Source: Mangrovimicrobium sediminis (GTDB taxonomy: Bacteria > Pseudomonadota > Gammaproteobacteria > Pseudomonadales > Halieaceae). Taken from it: a DNA stretch of 64,000 nucleotides. The stretch spans positions 248,001-312,000 of the forward strand of contig NZ_SRLE01000004.1 of assembly GCF_004745945.1 (NCBI RefSeq), given 5' to 3'. Below the pieces are notes generated by a model that did no database searches, was not told the DNA's origin, and saw only the letters and a list, made by a program, of their open reading frames with translations. This document shows positions 29,160-37,127 of the stretch, one piece after another. Both the position numbers and the translations under genes were made by a program. Position 1 is the first letter of the stretch; each line of letters starts with the position of its first letter.

Positions 29160-30380
29160 ATGTTGGCTGCCGGACGCACGGGCATTCTCGCCTTCGCCAC
29201 CCTGATTCTCATGCTTGCTGGCAGTGGTGCCGTGGCCATGAATCCTTTCTCGGTCCAGGGCTTCGGCACGCTGGGCGCCGTCTACAACACCACGGACAAC
29301 GCCGGCTTTATTCGCGACCTCGGCCAGCCCAAGGGGGCAACCGGGTGGGAGACCGCCACGGACTCCATGGTCGGCCTGCAGCTCGCCTATCGCCCGAACG
29401 AGAAATTCGAGGCGGTCATCCAGGGAGTCAGTCGCTACAGCTACGACGATACCTTCCAGCCGCGCGTTTCCTGGGCGTTCATCAAATACCAGCTCACTCC
29501 GGATGTGGCGGTGCGCGCTGGCCGCCTCGGCTGGGATGCCTACATGCTCGCCGACTCGCGCAATATCGGCTACTCCTACCTGTGGGTCCGGCCGCCCATC
29601 GAGTATTTCGGCGCCCTGCAGTTCTCCCACCTGGACGGCGCTGATATCGAGGTACGCCATGCCTTTGGCGAGACTATCGCCTCGTTCAAGCTCTACGTGG
29701 GCCAGGCCGATGAAAAGCTGCCGCTACTGGATGACGGGGACCTGTTCGACCTAAAGGGCATCGAGGCCTATGGTGCACATCTTGGGCTGCAGACCCGCAA
29801 CTGGTCACACCGGATTGGCGCCAGCCTCTACCACAACCCGAACTCCCTGCCGCCACCGTACTCGACGTTTACCGACCTGCTGCGGGCGACCGACGACCCG
29901 CTCGCTCCGGGGTTCGCCAACGACTTCGACATCGCCGGCTCAGACACCTACAACGTCAACTACAGCGTGGCCTACGACAACGGCGGGCTGCAGGCCCAGT
30001 TCCTGGCCAACCTGAGCCAGTCGAACAAGCGCATGATCTCCGATCACTACCAGTTGCTGGGCCTGCTCGGCTACCGCATCGGCCAGTTCACGCCCTACCT
30101 GATTTACACCGGCACCTGGCTGTACAACTTCGACGACAGCGTCGACCTTTCGCCAGATAACCCGCTGTATTTCGCCGGCGAGCTCCTGATCGAGTCGACG
30201 GACTGGGAACAACACAGCTGGAAAGGGGGAGTGCGCTTCGACTTCATGCCAAAGGCGGCGCTGAAGCTGCAGGTGGAACACATCCAGAGCGAGGGCTACC
30301 CCTCGTACTGGCGCGATGTCAAACCGGGTTGGGATGGAGACGCCGATGTTTTCAGCCTGACCGTCGACTTCATCTTCTAA
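29160..30380 (+). CDS. outer-membrane porin-like beta-barrel protein
   Basis: This 406-residue protein has a signal peptide ending near GAVA-MNPF, repeated amphipathic strands throughout (for example VSWAFIKYQLTPDVAVRAGRL) and a C-terminal Phe (VDFIF), the BAM recognition pattern. It is probably a 16- to 18-stranded porin; the substrate is unknown. GAGGAG precedes the ATG. It is followed at 13 bases by a small periplasmic binding protein and then a diguanylate cyclase, likely one transcript. Confidence 0.82.
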   Translation: MLAAGRTGILAFATLILMLAGSGAVAMNPFSVQGFGTLGAVYNTTDNAGFIRDLGQPKGATGWETATDSMVGLQLAYRPNEKFEAVIQGVSRYSYDDTFQPRVSWAFIKYQLTPDVAVRAGRLGWDAYMLADSRNIGYSYLWVRPPIEYFGALQFSHLDGADIEVRHAFGETIASFKLYVGQADEKLPLLDDGDLFDLKGIEAYGAHLGLQTRNWSHRIGASLYHNPNSLPPPYSTFTDLLRATDDPLAPGFANDFDIAGSDTYNVNYSVAYDNGGLQAQFLANLSQSNKRMISDHYQLLGLLGYRIGQFTPYLIYTGTWLYNFDDSVDLSPDNPLYFAGELLIESTDWEQHSWKGGVRFDFMPKAALKLQVEHIQSEGYPSYWRDVKPGWDGDADVFSLTVDFIF

Positions 30381-30393
30381 CGGCGGCCCGAGC

Positions 30394-30822
30394 ATGAGCA
30401 GAGTAATCGTCGCTATCTTCCTGGTTCTCGCCACCTTCGCGGCGAAGCCGGCACTGGCCGAACTGGTAGTTATCGCGAACCCCGAAAGCGGGGTGACCGA
30501 ACTCAGCCAGAACGAGGTCATCAACATCTACATGGGGCGCTACCAGAAACTCTCTTCCGGGGTCATCGCCTTCCCGGTAGACCTCGCCGACGCGCGCGAG
30601 CGCTTCTACAAGCGGCTGGTGGACAAGACCATCGCCGAGATCAACTCCTACTGGGCACGCCTGGTGTTTACCGGTCGCGCCTCGCCGCCGCGGCAGATGG
30701 GCAGCCGTGAGGAGGTGCTGGAAACCGTCGCCAGCAACCGTGGCGCCCTGGGTTACCTCGACGAGAGCGAGGTCAGCGGCAACGTGCTGATCGTCTTCCG
30801 CCTGCCCGCAGGACAGCCATGA
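30394..30822 (+). CDS. small periplasmic phosphate-binding-protein-like protein
   Basis: This 142-residue protein has a signal peptide (cleavage near ALA-ELV). The mature part resembles the short PstS-like family: LVVIANPESGVTELSQNEVINIYMG near the N-terminus and NRGALGYLDESEV near the C-terminus. At this size it is only about one lobe of a classical binding protein, and no ABC permease is adjacent. Its stop overlaps the diguanylate cyclase start as ATGA. Inference: it may act as a ligand sensor for the downstream cyclase rather than a transporter subunit. Confidence 0.8.
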   Translation: MSRVIVAIFLVLATFAAKPALAELVVIANPESGVTELSQNEVINIYMGRYQKLSSGVIAFPVDLADARERFYKRLVDKTIAEINSYWARLVFTGRASPPRQMGSREEVLETVASNRGALGYLDESEVSGNVLIVFRLPAGQP

Positions 30823-32561
30823 TGTTCGGCAATATGATGCACACCCGCCTCGCACTGCGCAGCTCGGCTTTCATGCTGCTGATCGTGTTCGTGGTGGGCG
30901 GCGTCTTCCTCAGCGTTGTCATTACGGTCACCCAGCACCAGGAAGAATCGCGACAGCATGACCGGCTGGAGGAATTGCTCAGCACAGTGGAGAGTACGGT
31001 CGGTATCGCCGCATTCCTGCAGGATCGTGAACTGGCGCGGGAAGTCGCCAGTGGTTTGATGAAGAACGCGACCATCAACGGCGTGGTCATTGAAGCGGAT
31101 GGCGAGCAACTGGCCACCCAGTCGAAGCAACTCGAGGGTTATGTCGATATCAACGCCACCGGGGAGCACGGCTACGAGGCCATTGAGCGCGAGATCCGCT
31201 CGCCCTTCGACGCGAACGAGATCATCGGCCACATCGTGGTAGTCCCGGACGGCAGGGAGATCCAGAGCCGCATCACGCAGGCGCGCCGCTGGGTGGTGCT
31301 GGCGGTGTCGCTGCTGGCGACCGCGATTGCCATCGGCACGATCCTGGTCGTGGTGCGCCTGATCACCCGGCCGATTACGATTATCTCCTCGCGCCTGCAC
31401 GGCCTGCGTGCGGAGACCGGGGAAAAGCTCGAGTTCCCGCACGGCAACGAACAGGATGAAATCGGCCAGCTGGTCAGCGACGTCAACGCGCTGATCGACT
31501 ACCTGGTCAATATCCTCACCGACGAGCGCCAGTTGCGCATGCAGCGGGAGGTCGAGGAGCGCCGCTTCCGGGCGATTTTCGACAACGCTGCCACCGGCAT
31601 CTTCCAGGTCGACCGCGAAGGCATACTGGTGTCCTGGAACCCCGCCTTCGCGCGCTTCGCTGATCTTCCGCGTCGACCAGAAGACTTGCGCGGCGATGGC
31701 TTCAACCTGCTGGAGGCGATCTGTGCCAAGAACCCGGGTGTCCGTGAGGTGTTCGGGCAGTGCCAGTTCGGCGACAGCTCCGTCAACCTGGATTTCGAGA
31801 TTCAACGCCGCAATGGCGGTGGCCGCGGACGCTGGGTGGACGTGGTGCTGACGCCGATGGAAGACGGCATGATACAGGGCGTCGTCAACGATATTACCGA
31901 ACGCAAATACGCGGAGGAGGCGGCGCGCAAGCTTGCCCTGACCGACCCGCTGACCGAACTGGGGAATCGCCTGGGCTTCGAGCAGCGCCTGGAGCAGATG
32001 ATCGTCGAGGCCAGGAAAGATCCATCCGCCGTGTTTGCCGTGATGCTGATCGACCTGGACCTGTTCAAGCAGGTCAACGATACCCACGGCCACGCCGCGG
32101 GGGACACCGTGCTGAAGTACGTCGCCCAGACCCTGCGGGAAATCTGCCGCATGACCGACTACGCCGGACGCCTCGGCGGCGACGAGTTCGTGTTGCTGCT
32201 GGAGGGTGCCTACGAACAGGCGAAAGTGTCGCCGGTACTCAACAAACTCTTCCGCCGCGTCCACAAGCCGATCGAGTTGGAAAATGGGGAGAGTGCCCGA
32301 ATCGGCGCCAGCGTGGGCATTGCTATCTTCGAGCCCCAGCACCCGGACGCGGCCCATCTCGTGCACCGGGCCGACCTCGCCATGTACCAGGCCAAGCAGG
32401 GCGGTCGTGACACCTGGTGTTTTGCGCCTCCCACACCGCCCAATGGCCAAGACCAGGACCAGGACCAGGACCAGGAGCAGGAGCAGGAGCAGGAAAAAGA
32501 GTGCGAAGAACTCCCGACTCCCGTCCTGATGCCACCCGATAAAGTCTGTAATTTCAATTAG
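30819..32561 (+). CDS. membrane diguanylate cyclase (periplasmic sensor, HAMP, PAS, GGDEF)
   Basis: The protein makes cyclic di-GMP from GTP. The 580 residues run: membrane helix (about 15-37), periplasmic sensor (38-150), second helix (about 152-175), HAMP (176-230), PAS (about 245-355), GGDEF (about 365-530). The active site is RLGGDEF (GG at 453), and an intact inhibitory I-site, RMTD, lies five residues before it. No EAL domain. The last 40 residues hold a Gln-Asp/Gln-Glu repeat encoded by a hexanucleotide tandem repeat. Start overlaps the upstream gene as ATGA. Confidence 0.93.
   Translation: MMFGNMMHTRLALRSSAFMLLIVFVVGGVFLSVVITVTQHQEESRQHDRLEELLSTVESTVGIAAFLQDRELAREVASGLMKNATINGVVIEADGEQLATQSKQLEGYVDINATGEHGYEAIEREIRSPFDANEIIGHIVVVPDGREIQSRITQARRWVVLAVSLLATAIAIGTILVVVRLITRPITIISSRLHGLRAETGEKLEFPHGNEQDEIGQLVSDVNALIDYLVNILTDERQLRMQREVEERRFRAIFDNAATGIFQVDREGILVSWNPAFARFADLPRRPEDLRGDGFNLLEAICAKNPGVREVFGQCQFGDSSVNLDFEIQRRNGGGRGRWVDVVLTPMEDGMIQGVVNDITERKYAEEAARKLALTDPLTELGNRLGFEQRLEQMIVEARKDPSAVFAVMLIDLDLFKQVNDTHGHAAGDTVLKYVAQTLREICRMTDYAGRLGGDEFVLLLEGAYEQAKVSPVLNKLFRRVHKPIELENGESARIGASVGIAIFEPQHPDAAHLVHRADLAMYQAKQGGRDTWCFAPPTPPNGQDQDQDQDQEQEQEQEKECEELPTPVLMPPDKVCNFN
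32448..32495 (+). repeat. hexanucleotide tandem repeat in the cyclase tail
   Basis: Eight consecutive 6-base units of the form CAGGAC then CAGGAG (first unit CAAGAC, last CAGGAA) encode QDQDQDQD and QEQEQEQE. Length changes by slippage would stay in frame. Confidence 0.92.
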
Positions 32562-32596
32562 TTGAAGTTACTTTCCAAACTTCCTCCGAGGTTTCC

Positions 32597-34657
32597 TCAA
32601 AAGCCCATCTGCGCACCAGGAACTACCGCCAGTACAACACTGGAGGGGTAGGTCGCTGAATAGTGCACACGCAGCGCATTGGCCGTCACCAGCATTTGTT
32701 GGTCCAGCGGCCAGATGCCCTGGACCTGGTTGCTCGCACTGATCGAAACGCGCAGTCGGTGGCCCGCACGGATCAGTGCGGCCGCCGGGAAGAGTTCCAC
32801 CGAAGCTCGTACCGGCTCGTTCGCAATCAAGGGCTGCAATGACGCCTGGGTAAACGGATGCCAGGGCTGCATCATGATGCCCTTCACGAAACGAGAGCGG
32901 GTCGGGTCCAGGGCGCGGTAGGCCGCGGACTGCAGGCCGGTCGTGATCGGTCGCGCCACGCCGGCGGGATCCACGTCACTCAGGCGTACTGCCACAGTCG
33001 CGTGAGGGGCAGCAGACGATACCCAGATATCCGCCTGCATCGGACCATTCAGGTAGAGGTCTTCCTCCAGCGGAGGCGTCTCGAAAACAAGGGCGTCCTG
33101 TGCGAGTTCGACCTCGGAATTGTCTTCGTGGCAGTCCTGGGGCAGCAGGCCGGCGAATCCCAAAGACCACTGCACCGCACTGGAAGAGCAGGCGCTGCCA
33201 TCGGCGGGCTCGACGTTGCCACGCAGGTGCCGGCCGTCCCCGCTGGCGTTGATGGAGACCACGGGCGCCGCAGGCTCGTAGAGCAGGGCGCTTTGGTCTG
33301 CTTCCCGGGGCCCTTGCAGGGACAGGCCCTCACCCCTCATGAACCAGCGCTGCGGCGTCAGGCCCGGGTGCGGCCAGTCAGCGGAAACTACATAACGTGG
33401 CGTGTCGTTGCGACCGAGCCCGGCTACGTACTGGGTGACATTGGGCAGGGTTTCGGCGCCCGTATCCATGCCCTTGAGGTACTGGTCAAACCAGCGCAGG
33501 AGCAGCTCGGCCGATGCCGGCGCGCCACGGCTGATGTAATTGTTGGCTCCCTGGGCGGCAGCGAGGATCGACTGCACATGCGCGCCCGGCAGGATCACCA
33601 GCTTGCTGTTGACCTGCTGCTTGAGTTGCTCGTAGAGCAGGGGTTCGCCGCGCTGGAAGATATCGTTGGCGCTGCCCATGATGAAGGTTGGCACACGAAT
33701 ATCGCGCGCCAGCTCCACCGGCGAGCGCAGCGCCCAGAATTCGCCGTCGTCCGACGCGTAACCTGCCTCGCCGGCCAAAGCGCGTTCTACGGTGGGCAGG
33801 TACCACTGCTGGACGGCGGCGACATGGTCGGCGTCCGCCGCAGCAATCTGTTCACTGTATTGCGGGTAGCGCCGCAGTGCCGGCCCGTTGGCGACGCTCA
33901 GGTTCTGCGTCAGTGTCATCCAGGTGCTGATGAAATTCGCGTTGATCAAGCCCCCCGTGCCAACCGTGCCCCGGTAGGCATCGCCCATCGGCATCTCGGC
34001 AAACGCTGCCTTGATTGCCGGGTGGCCCTGGGCCGCGGTGAGCAGGGCGGTGATGGCGAGGTAGGAAGTGCCGGCAACGCCGATGTTGCCGTCAAACCAG
34101 GGCTGGCGCGTCACCCAGTCGACCGCCGCGGCGTAGCCCGCCTGTTCCTCCGCGCCCAGCAAGGCGGATACCCCGGAGGACATTCCCGTGCCATAGGCGT
34201 CGACCGCTACGGTGATGTAACCCCGGGTGATCATGAACGGGTCTTCGCCACCGATCATCAGCGTTGCCGGCAACGTTTCTATGCGGCCCAGCAGGGCGCC
34301 CAGATCTATGCGATAGGCGGTTTGCGTGAGGATGACCGGAAATTTCCCCGGCACCGGGTTGCCGTCCGCGTCGCCGGGCAGGGTCACCAGCACCGCCAGG
34401 CGTTCACCGTTGGCGGTCTCGATGAACTGCAGTGGCTGTCGCGCAATGCCCGGATAGTCCGCCGGACGCGCGTAGGCGTCCCAGGCCCCAGCCGCTGGCG
34501 ATCGCTGGGAAGTGACTCCGACGGCCAACTGGGATCGTGTGCCCAGTGTCGTGGTCTTGCCGGCCGAGTGCTGCGCGTGGGCTGGAATAACAAACAACAC
34601 AGACCACAACAGCGCGAGGATGTGCGGCGCGATACGCCGGGTACAGGCATACAACAT
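32597..34657 (-). CDS. secreted CocE/NonD-family alpha/beta hydrolase (S15 peptidase-like)
   Basis: The 686-residue protein has a signal peptide (cleavage near AHA-QHS), an alpha/beta-hydrolase domain with the nucleophile Ser198 in AGTSYLA, the acid in GSANDIF, the His in PGAHVQS, and a C-terminal galactose-binding-like PepX_C domain. The family includes cocaine esterase, X-Pro dipeptidyl peptidase and alpha-amino-acid ester hydrolases. The specific substrate cannot be read from the sequence. It stands alone, convergent with the cyclase gene. Confidence 0.88.
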   Translation of the reverse strand: MLYACTRRIAPHILALLWSVLFVIPAHAQHSAGKTTTLGTRSQLAVGVTSQRSPAAGAWDAYARPADYPGIARQPLQFIETANGERLAVLVTLPGDADGNPVPGKFPVILTQTAYRIDLGALLGRIETLPATLMIGGEDPFMITRGYITVAVDAYGTGMSSGVSALLGAEEQAGYAAAVDWVTRQPWFDGNIGVAGTSYLAITALLTAAQGHPAIKAAFAEMPMGDAYRGTVGTGGLINANFISTWMTLTQNLSVANGPALRRYPQYSEQIAAADADHVAAVQQWYLPTVERALAGEAGYASDDGEFWALRSPVELARDIRVPTFIMGSANDIFQRGEPLLYEQLKQQVNSKLVILPGAHVQSILAAAQGANNYISRGAPASAELLLRWFDQYLKGMDTGAETLPNVTQYVAGLGRNDTPRYVVSADWPHPGLTPQRWFMRGEGLSLQGPREADQSALLYEPAAPVVSINASGDGRHLRGNVEPADGSACSSSAVQWSLGFAGLLPQDCHEDNSEVELAQDALVFETPPLEEDLYLNGPMQADIWVSSAAPHATVAVRLSDVDPAGVARPITTGLQSAAYRALDPTRSRFVKGIMMQPWHPFTQASLQPLIANEPVRASVELFPAAALIRAGHRLRVSISASNQVQGIWPLDQQMLVTANALRVHYSATYPSSVVLAVVPGAQMGF

Positions 34658-34873
34658 GATGGCTCTCCCTGATTCGAATTATTCGTTATTGGTCGGGTGA
34701 GTAGCTTCGCCTGCGAGCACAACGTCGTGGGGACGCTCGCGACGAGGCCAATGTTTACAGCACTGACATCGCGGGGAAGTATGGCAGCGCCTGCTAGGCC
34801 TGTAAAACATCGTGCACGAATCAGGCAGGGAGGGAGGGCTGTGGATGAATACGTGTGTACATTCTTAATTTAA

Positions 34874-34889
34874 CATAATATATATTATG
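34874..34889. promoter_or_regulatory. 16-bp perfect AT palindrome
   Basis: CATAATATATATTATG is fully palindromic and sits in the most AT-rich patch of this GC-rich window, upstream of the CocE gene. It could be an operator or a melting region; nothing in the sequence decides between them. Confidence 0.35.
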
Positions 34890-34895
34890 CGCAGG

Positions 34896-34904
34896 TGTGG
34901 ATAA
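34896..34904 (-). promoter_or_regulatory. DnaA-box consensus match
   Basis: TGTGGATAA is the complement of the E. coli R1 box TTATCCACA. A TGTGGATGA lies 56 bases to the left (34840-34848) in the same orientation. Confidence 0.4.
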
Positions 34905-35242
34905 ATCAGGCGTGGGTGGGGATCAGCGTAAAACGCGGTGTTTTAGGCACTTCCGGGAGTTTGCGGGCCTTACGGGCGGCATCCAGTGATGACAGATTGT
35001 CAGTCCGGGTCCGCTAAGCGTCTGTTCGATTGGCGAGAAGCTGAGTGGGTCGTACGCGGAATGCGGGCGCCTCGTGAAGTCTTTGGTTGGCCTGAGCGTG
35101 TTTGGGTGCGCTCCGAGGGACAACTGCTGTAACTATCTGTAGCGAACCAAGGCAGCCGTCTGGCCGGGGAATATTCGCCGACTGGCCGCCGGCTGGGATG
35201 CGTTTAACGGATACAGCGTGACTGGCAGGAAGGAGTTGAATT

Positions 35243-35266
35243 GCGGGACACCCTGGCGTGTCCCGC
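35243..35266 (-). terminator. possible weak terminator after the cupin gene
   Basis: GCGGGACAC and GTGTCCCGC form a perfect 9-bp stem with a 6-base loop, 25 bases past the cupin stop. There is no T run on either strand, so it may be a stability hairpin rather than an intrinsic terminator. Confidence 0.4.
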
Positions 35267-35291
35267 GACAGGTAAAACGAGAAGCGACGCG

Positions 35292-35729
35292 TTACTCGAA
35301 CGCGGACCCGTCCTCGGAGTAAATCACCCAGATCTTGGTATACCCCTCGGTCTCCCAGACCCCGGTCCACTCCTTGGGAATGGTGACGGCCTCCCCGGCC
35401 TCGATGGTCTGCACGCTGCCATCGCTGGAGGTCAGCTTCACGCTGCCCTCGAGGAAGTACATGAACTCGTCCACGCCGTAGGGCTCAGTGATGTCCCACC
35501 GTGAAGGTCCGGCCTGGTACATTCCGGACGCAAACTTACCGTCGGAACTCAGCAATGAGGTGATATCCAGCACGGTGTGGCCGTTGCGCTCGGTCTTGAT
35601 CGTCTCCGGGCTCTCGAACAGCTTGCCCGCGATGTCCTCCTTGCTCATTTCCGCCGGCGTGATGGCATCGCCGGCGAAGGCGATGGAACTTGCCATCAGG
35701 GCAGCGCAGGTCGTCATGATCAGTCGCAT
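35292..35729 (-). CDS. secreted single-domain cupin protein
   Basis: The 145-residue protein has a signal peptide (cleavage near AFA-GDA) and one cupin barrel (residues about 60-140) with EFMYFLEGSVKLTSSDG and AGEAVTIPKEWTGVWETEG. This pattern is the Cupin_3/EutQ-like type, lacking the usual paired His of metal cupins in the first motif. It is last in the four-gene operon; GGAG precedes its ATG. Periplasmic location fits with the Tat-exported flavoprotein and the TonB receptor encoded upstream. Function unknown. Confidence 0.8.
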   Translation of the reverse strand: MRLIMTTCAALMASSIAFAGDAITPAEMSKEDIAGKLFESPETIKTERNGHTVLDITSLLSSDGKFASGMYQAGPSRWDITEPYGVDEFMYFLEGSVKLTSSDGSVQTIEAGEAVTIPKEWTGVWETEGYTKIWVIYSEDGSAFE

Positions 35730-35759
35730 GTAAAACTCCTCTCGGGTTATCGGTTCGGG

Positions 35760-37124
35760 TTAGACAAAGGCAATGCCGAGGTAAGCGAGCGCCGCCAGCG
35801 CTGCCGCTATCAGGGCATAGGGAAACTGCGTCAGGGCGTGCTGCAGCGGCGTGCAGCCGGTCGCCTGGGAGGTCAGCACGGTGGCATCGGAATAAAAGCA
35901 GGCATGGCTGCCAAAGGTACTGGCGGAAAGCGTCGCGCCAATCACCAGGGTCATGTCGGCGTCCAGGTTGGTACCCAGGGTGGTGACGATGGGCAGTACG
36001 ATAACGAATACACCCCAGTTGGAGCCGGTCATGAAAGACACCAGCGCCATGCTGATAAATATCGCCAGTGGCAGTAACTCCGCGGTCAGGATCGGCTCCA
36101 TGGCGCTCACGACGTAGGCCGGCAGGCCCAGCGCGTCGTTGACGTCCTTGAGGATAAACGCCGCAATCAGTACCGACAGCGGCTCGATCATGGTCTTGAA
36201 ACCGTCGATGGTGGTGTCGAATGCATCGTGCATGTTCAGCAGGCGCATGCCCAGCACCAGCGCCATGGTCGCGCCCAGGGTGATGTAGATGCCCACCAGG
36301 AAATCGTTGTCGAAATACATGGTGCTGCCCACCAGCAGCAGCATGGGCACCACGAACAGCCAGACCCGCGGCTTGATGTGGCTGTCGACCTTGATCGCCT
36401 GGTTGGCCGCCTCGATGTGCGCCGCTTCCGGCGGCACCATTACCCCGCCCTCGGCCCGGGCGTCGGCGGTTTTCATCGGCCCCAGTGACGGGATCACGCC
36501 CCAGATCACCAGCGGTACCAGCAGCGCTGCGGTCCAGGCGTAGAACATGTAGGGAATCGCGGAGATGTACACTGCGAGCCCCTGCCCCTCCTCCGCCAGG
36601 CCGTTGGCGACCAGCAGCCCCCCGAAGAATGCGCCCCATGTGGAATACGGGATGAGCACGCTGATCGGCGCGGCGGTGGAATCCACCACGTAGGCCAGCC
36701 GTTCGCGTGACACCTTGAACTTGTCGGTGAGGTCGCGCATGGCAGCGCCCACCGCCAATGAATTCAGGTAGTCGTCCACGAACATGAAAATGCCCAGGCC
36801 CCAGGTGGTCATCAAGGCGCCCTGCCGGCTGCGCACCCTGCCGGCGAGCGCATTGGTAAACGCCCGCGCCGAGCCGGTGCGGATCAACAGGGCAATGAGA
36901 CTGCCCATGAATCCGCAGACCAGGATGACCCAGGCTACGTCCTCGTCGGTCATTACCCTTAACGAGGTCTCGGCGAGGCCACCGACAAAACCGGTGCCGT
37001 GCAGCATGACGAGCCCGAGCAGGCCGCCACACAGCAGCGACTCGATGGGCCGCCGCGTCCACACGGCGAGGATGAAGACCAGTGCCGTCGGCACCAGCGT
37101 GAGAGCGGTTCCGCTGGTTTCCAT
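35760..37124 (-). CDS. NhaC-family Na+/H+ antiporter-like transporter
   Basis: This 454-residue protein has about 11 hydrophobic helices. Signature stretches are GIFMFVDDYLNSLAVG (about residues 111-126), DSTAAPISVLIPYSTWG, and TGSNWGVFVIVLPIV, typical of the NhaC group. Family members exchange Na+ for H+ or for organic anions or amines. The gene starts 3 bases after the flavoprotein stop. Inference: in this operon it more likely moves the oxidation substrate or product across the inner membrane than regulates pH. Confidence 0.85.
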   Translation of the reverse strand: METSGTALTLVPTALVFILAVWTRRPIESLLCGGLLGLVMLHGTGFVGGLAETSLRVMTDEDVAWVILVCGFMGSLIALLIRTGSARAFTNALAGRVRSRQGALMTTWGLGIFMFVDDYLNSLAVGAAMRDLTDKFKVSRERLAYVVDSTAAPISVLIPYSTWGAFFGGLLVANGLAEEGQGLAVYISAIPYMFYAWTAALLVPLVIWGVIPSLGPMKTADARAEGGVMVPPEAAHIEAANQAIKVDSHIKPRVWLFVVPMLLLVGSTMYFDNDFLVGIYITLGATMALVLGMRLLNMHDAFDTTIDGFKTMIEPLSVLIAAFILKDVNDALGLPAYVVSAMEPILTAELLPLAIFISMALVSFMTGSNWGVFVIVLPIVTTLGTNLDADMTLVIGATLSASTFGSHACFYSDATVLTSQATGCTPLQHALTQFPYALIAAALAALAYLGIAFV

Positions 37125-37127
37125 GGG

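Larger units (their letters stand above)
34658..35291. other. 634-base gap with no supported gene
   Basis: No convincing reading frame is present; short frames lack ribosome sites. The stretch contains an AT-rich 16-bp palindrome (34874-34889), a perfect DnaA-box match (34896-34904), a one-mismatch DnaA-like site (34840-34848), and a 9-bp hairpin after the cupin gene (35243-35266). It separates the CocE gene from the TonB-receptor operon. Confidence 0.6.

Noticed and set aside
32858-34672. 604-codon plus-strand frame opposite the CocE-type hydrolase
   Set aside because: No ribosome site or known domain; the opposite strand has a signal peptide and a full hydrolase motif set.
34840-34904. Chromosomal replication origin
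   Set aside because: Only one perfect and one imperfect DnaA box, and no dnaA, dnaN, gidA or parAB genes nearby.
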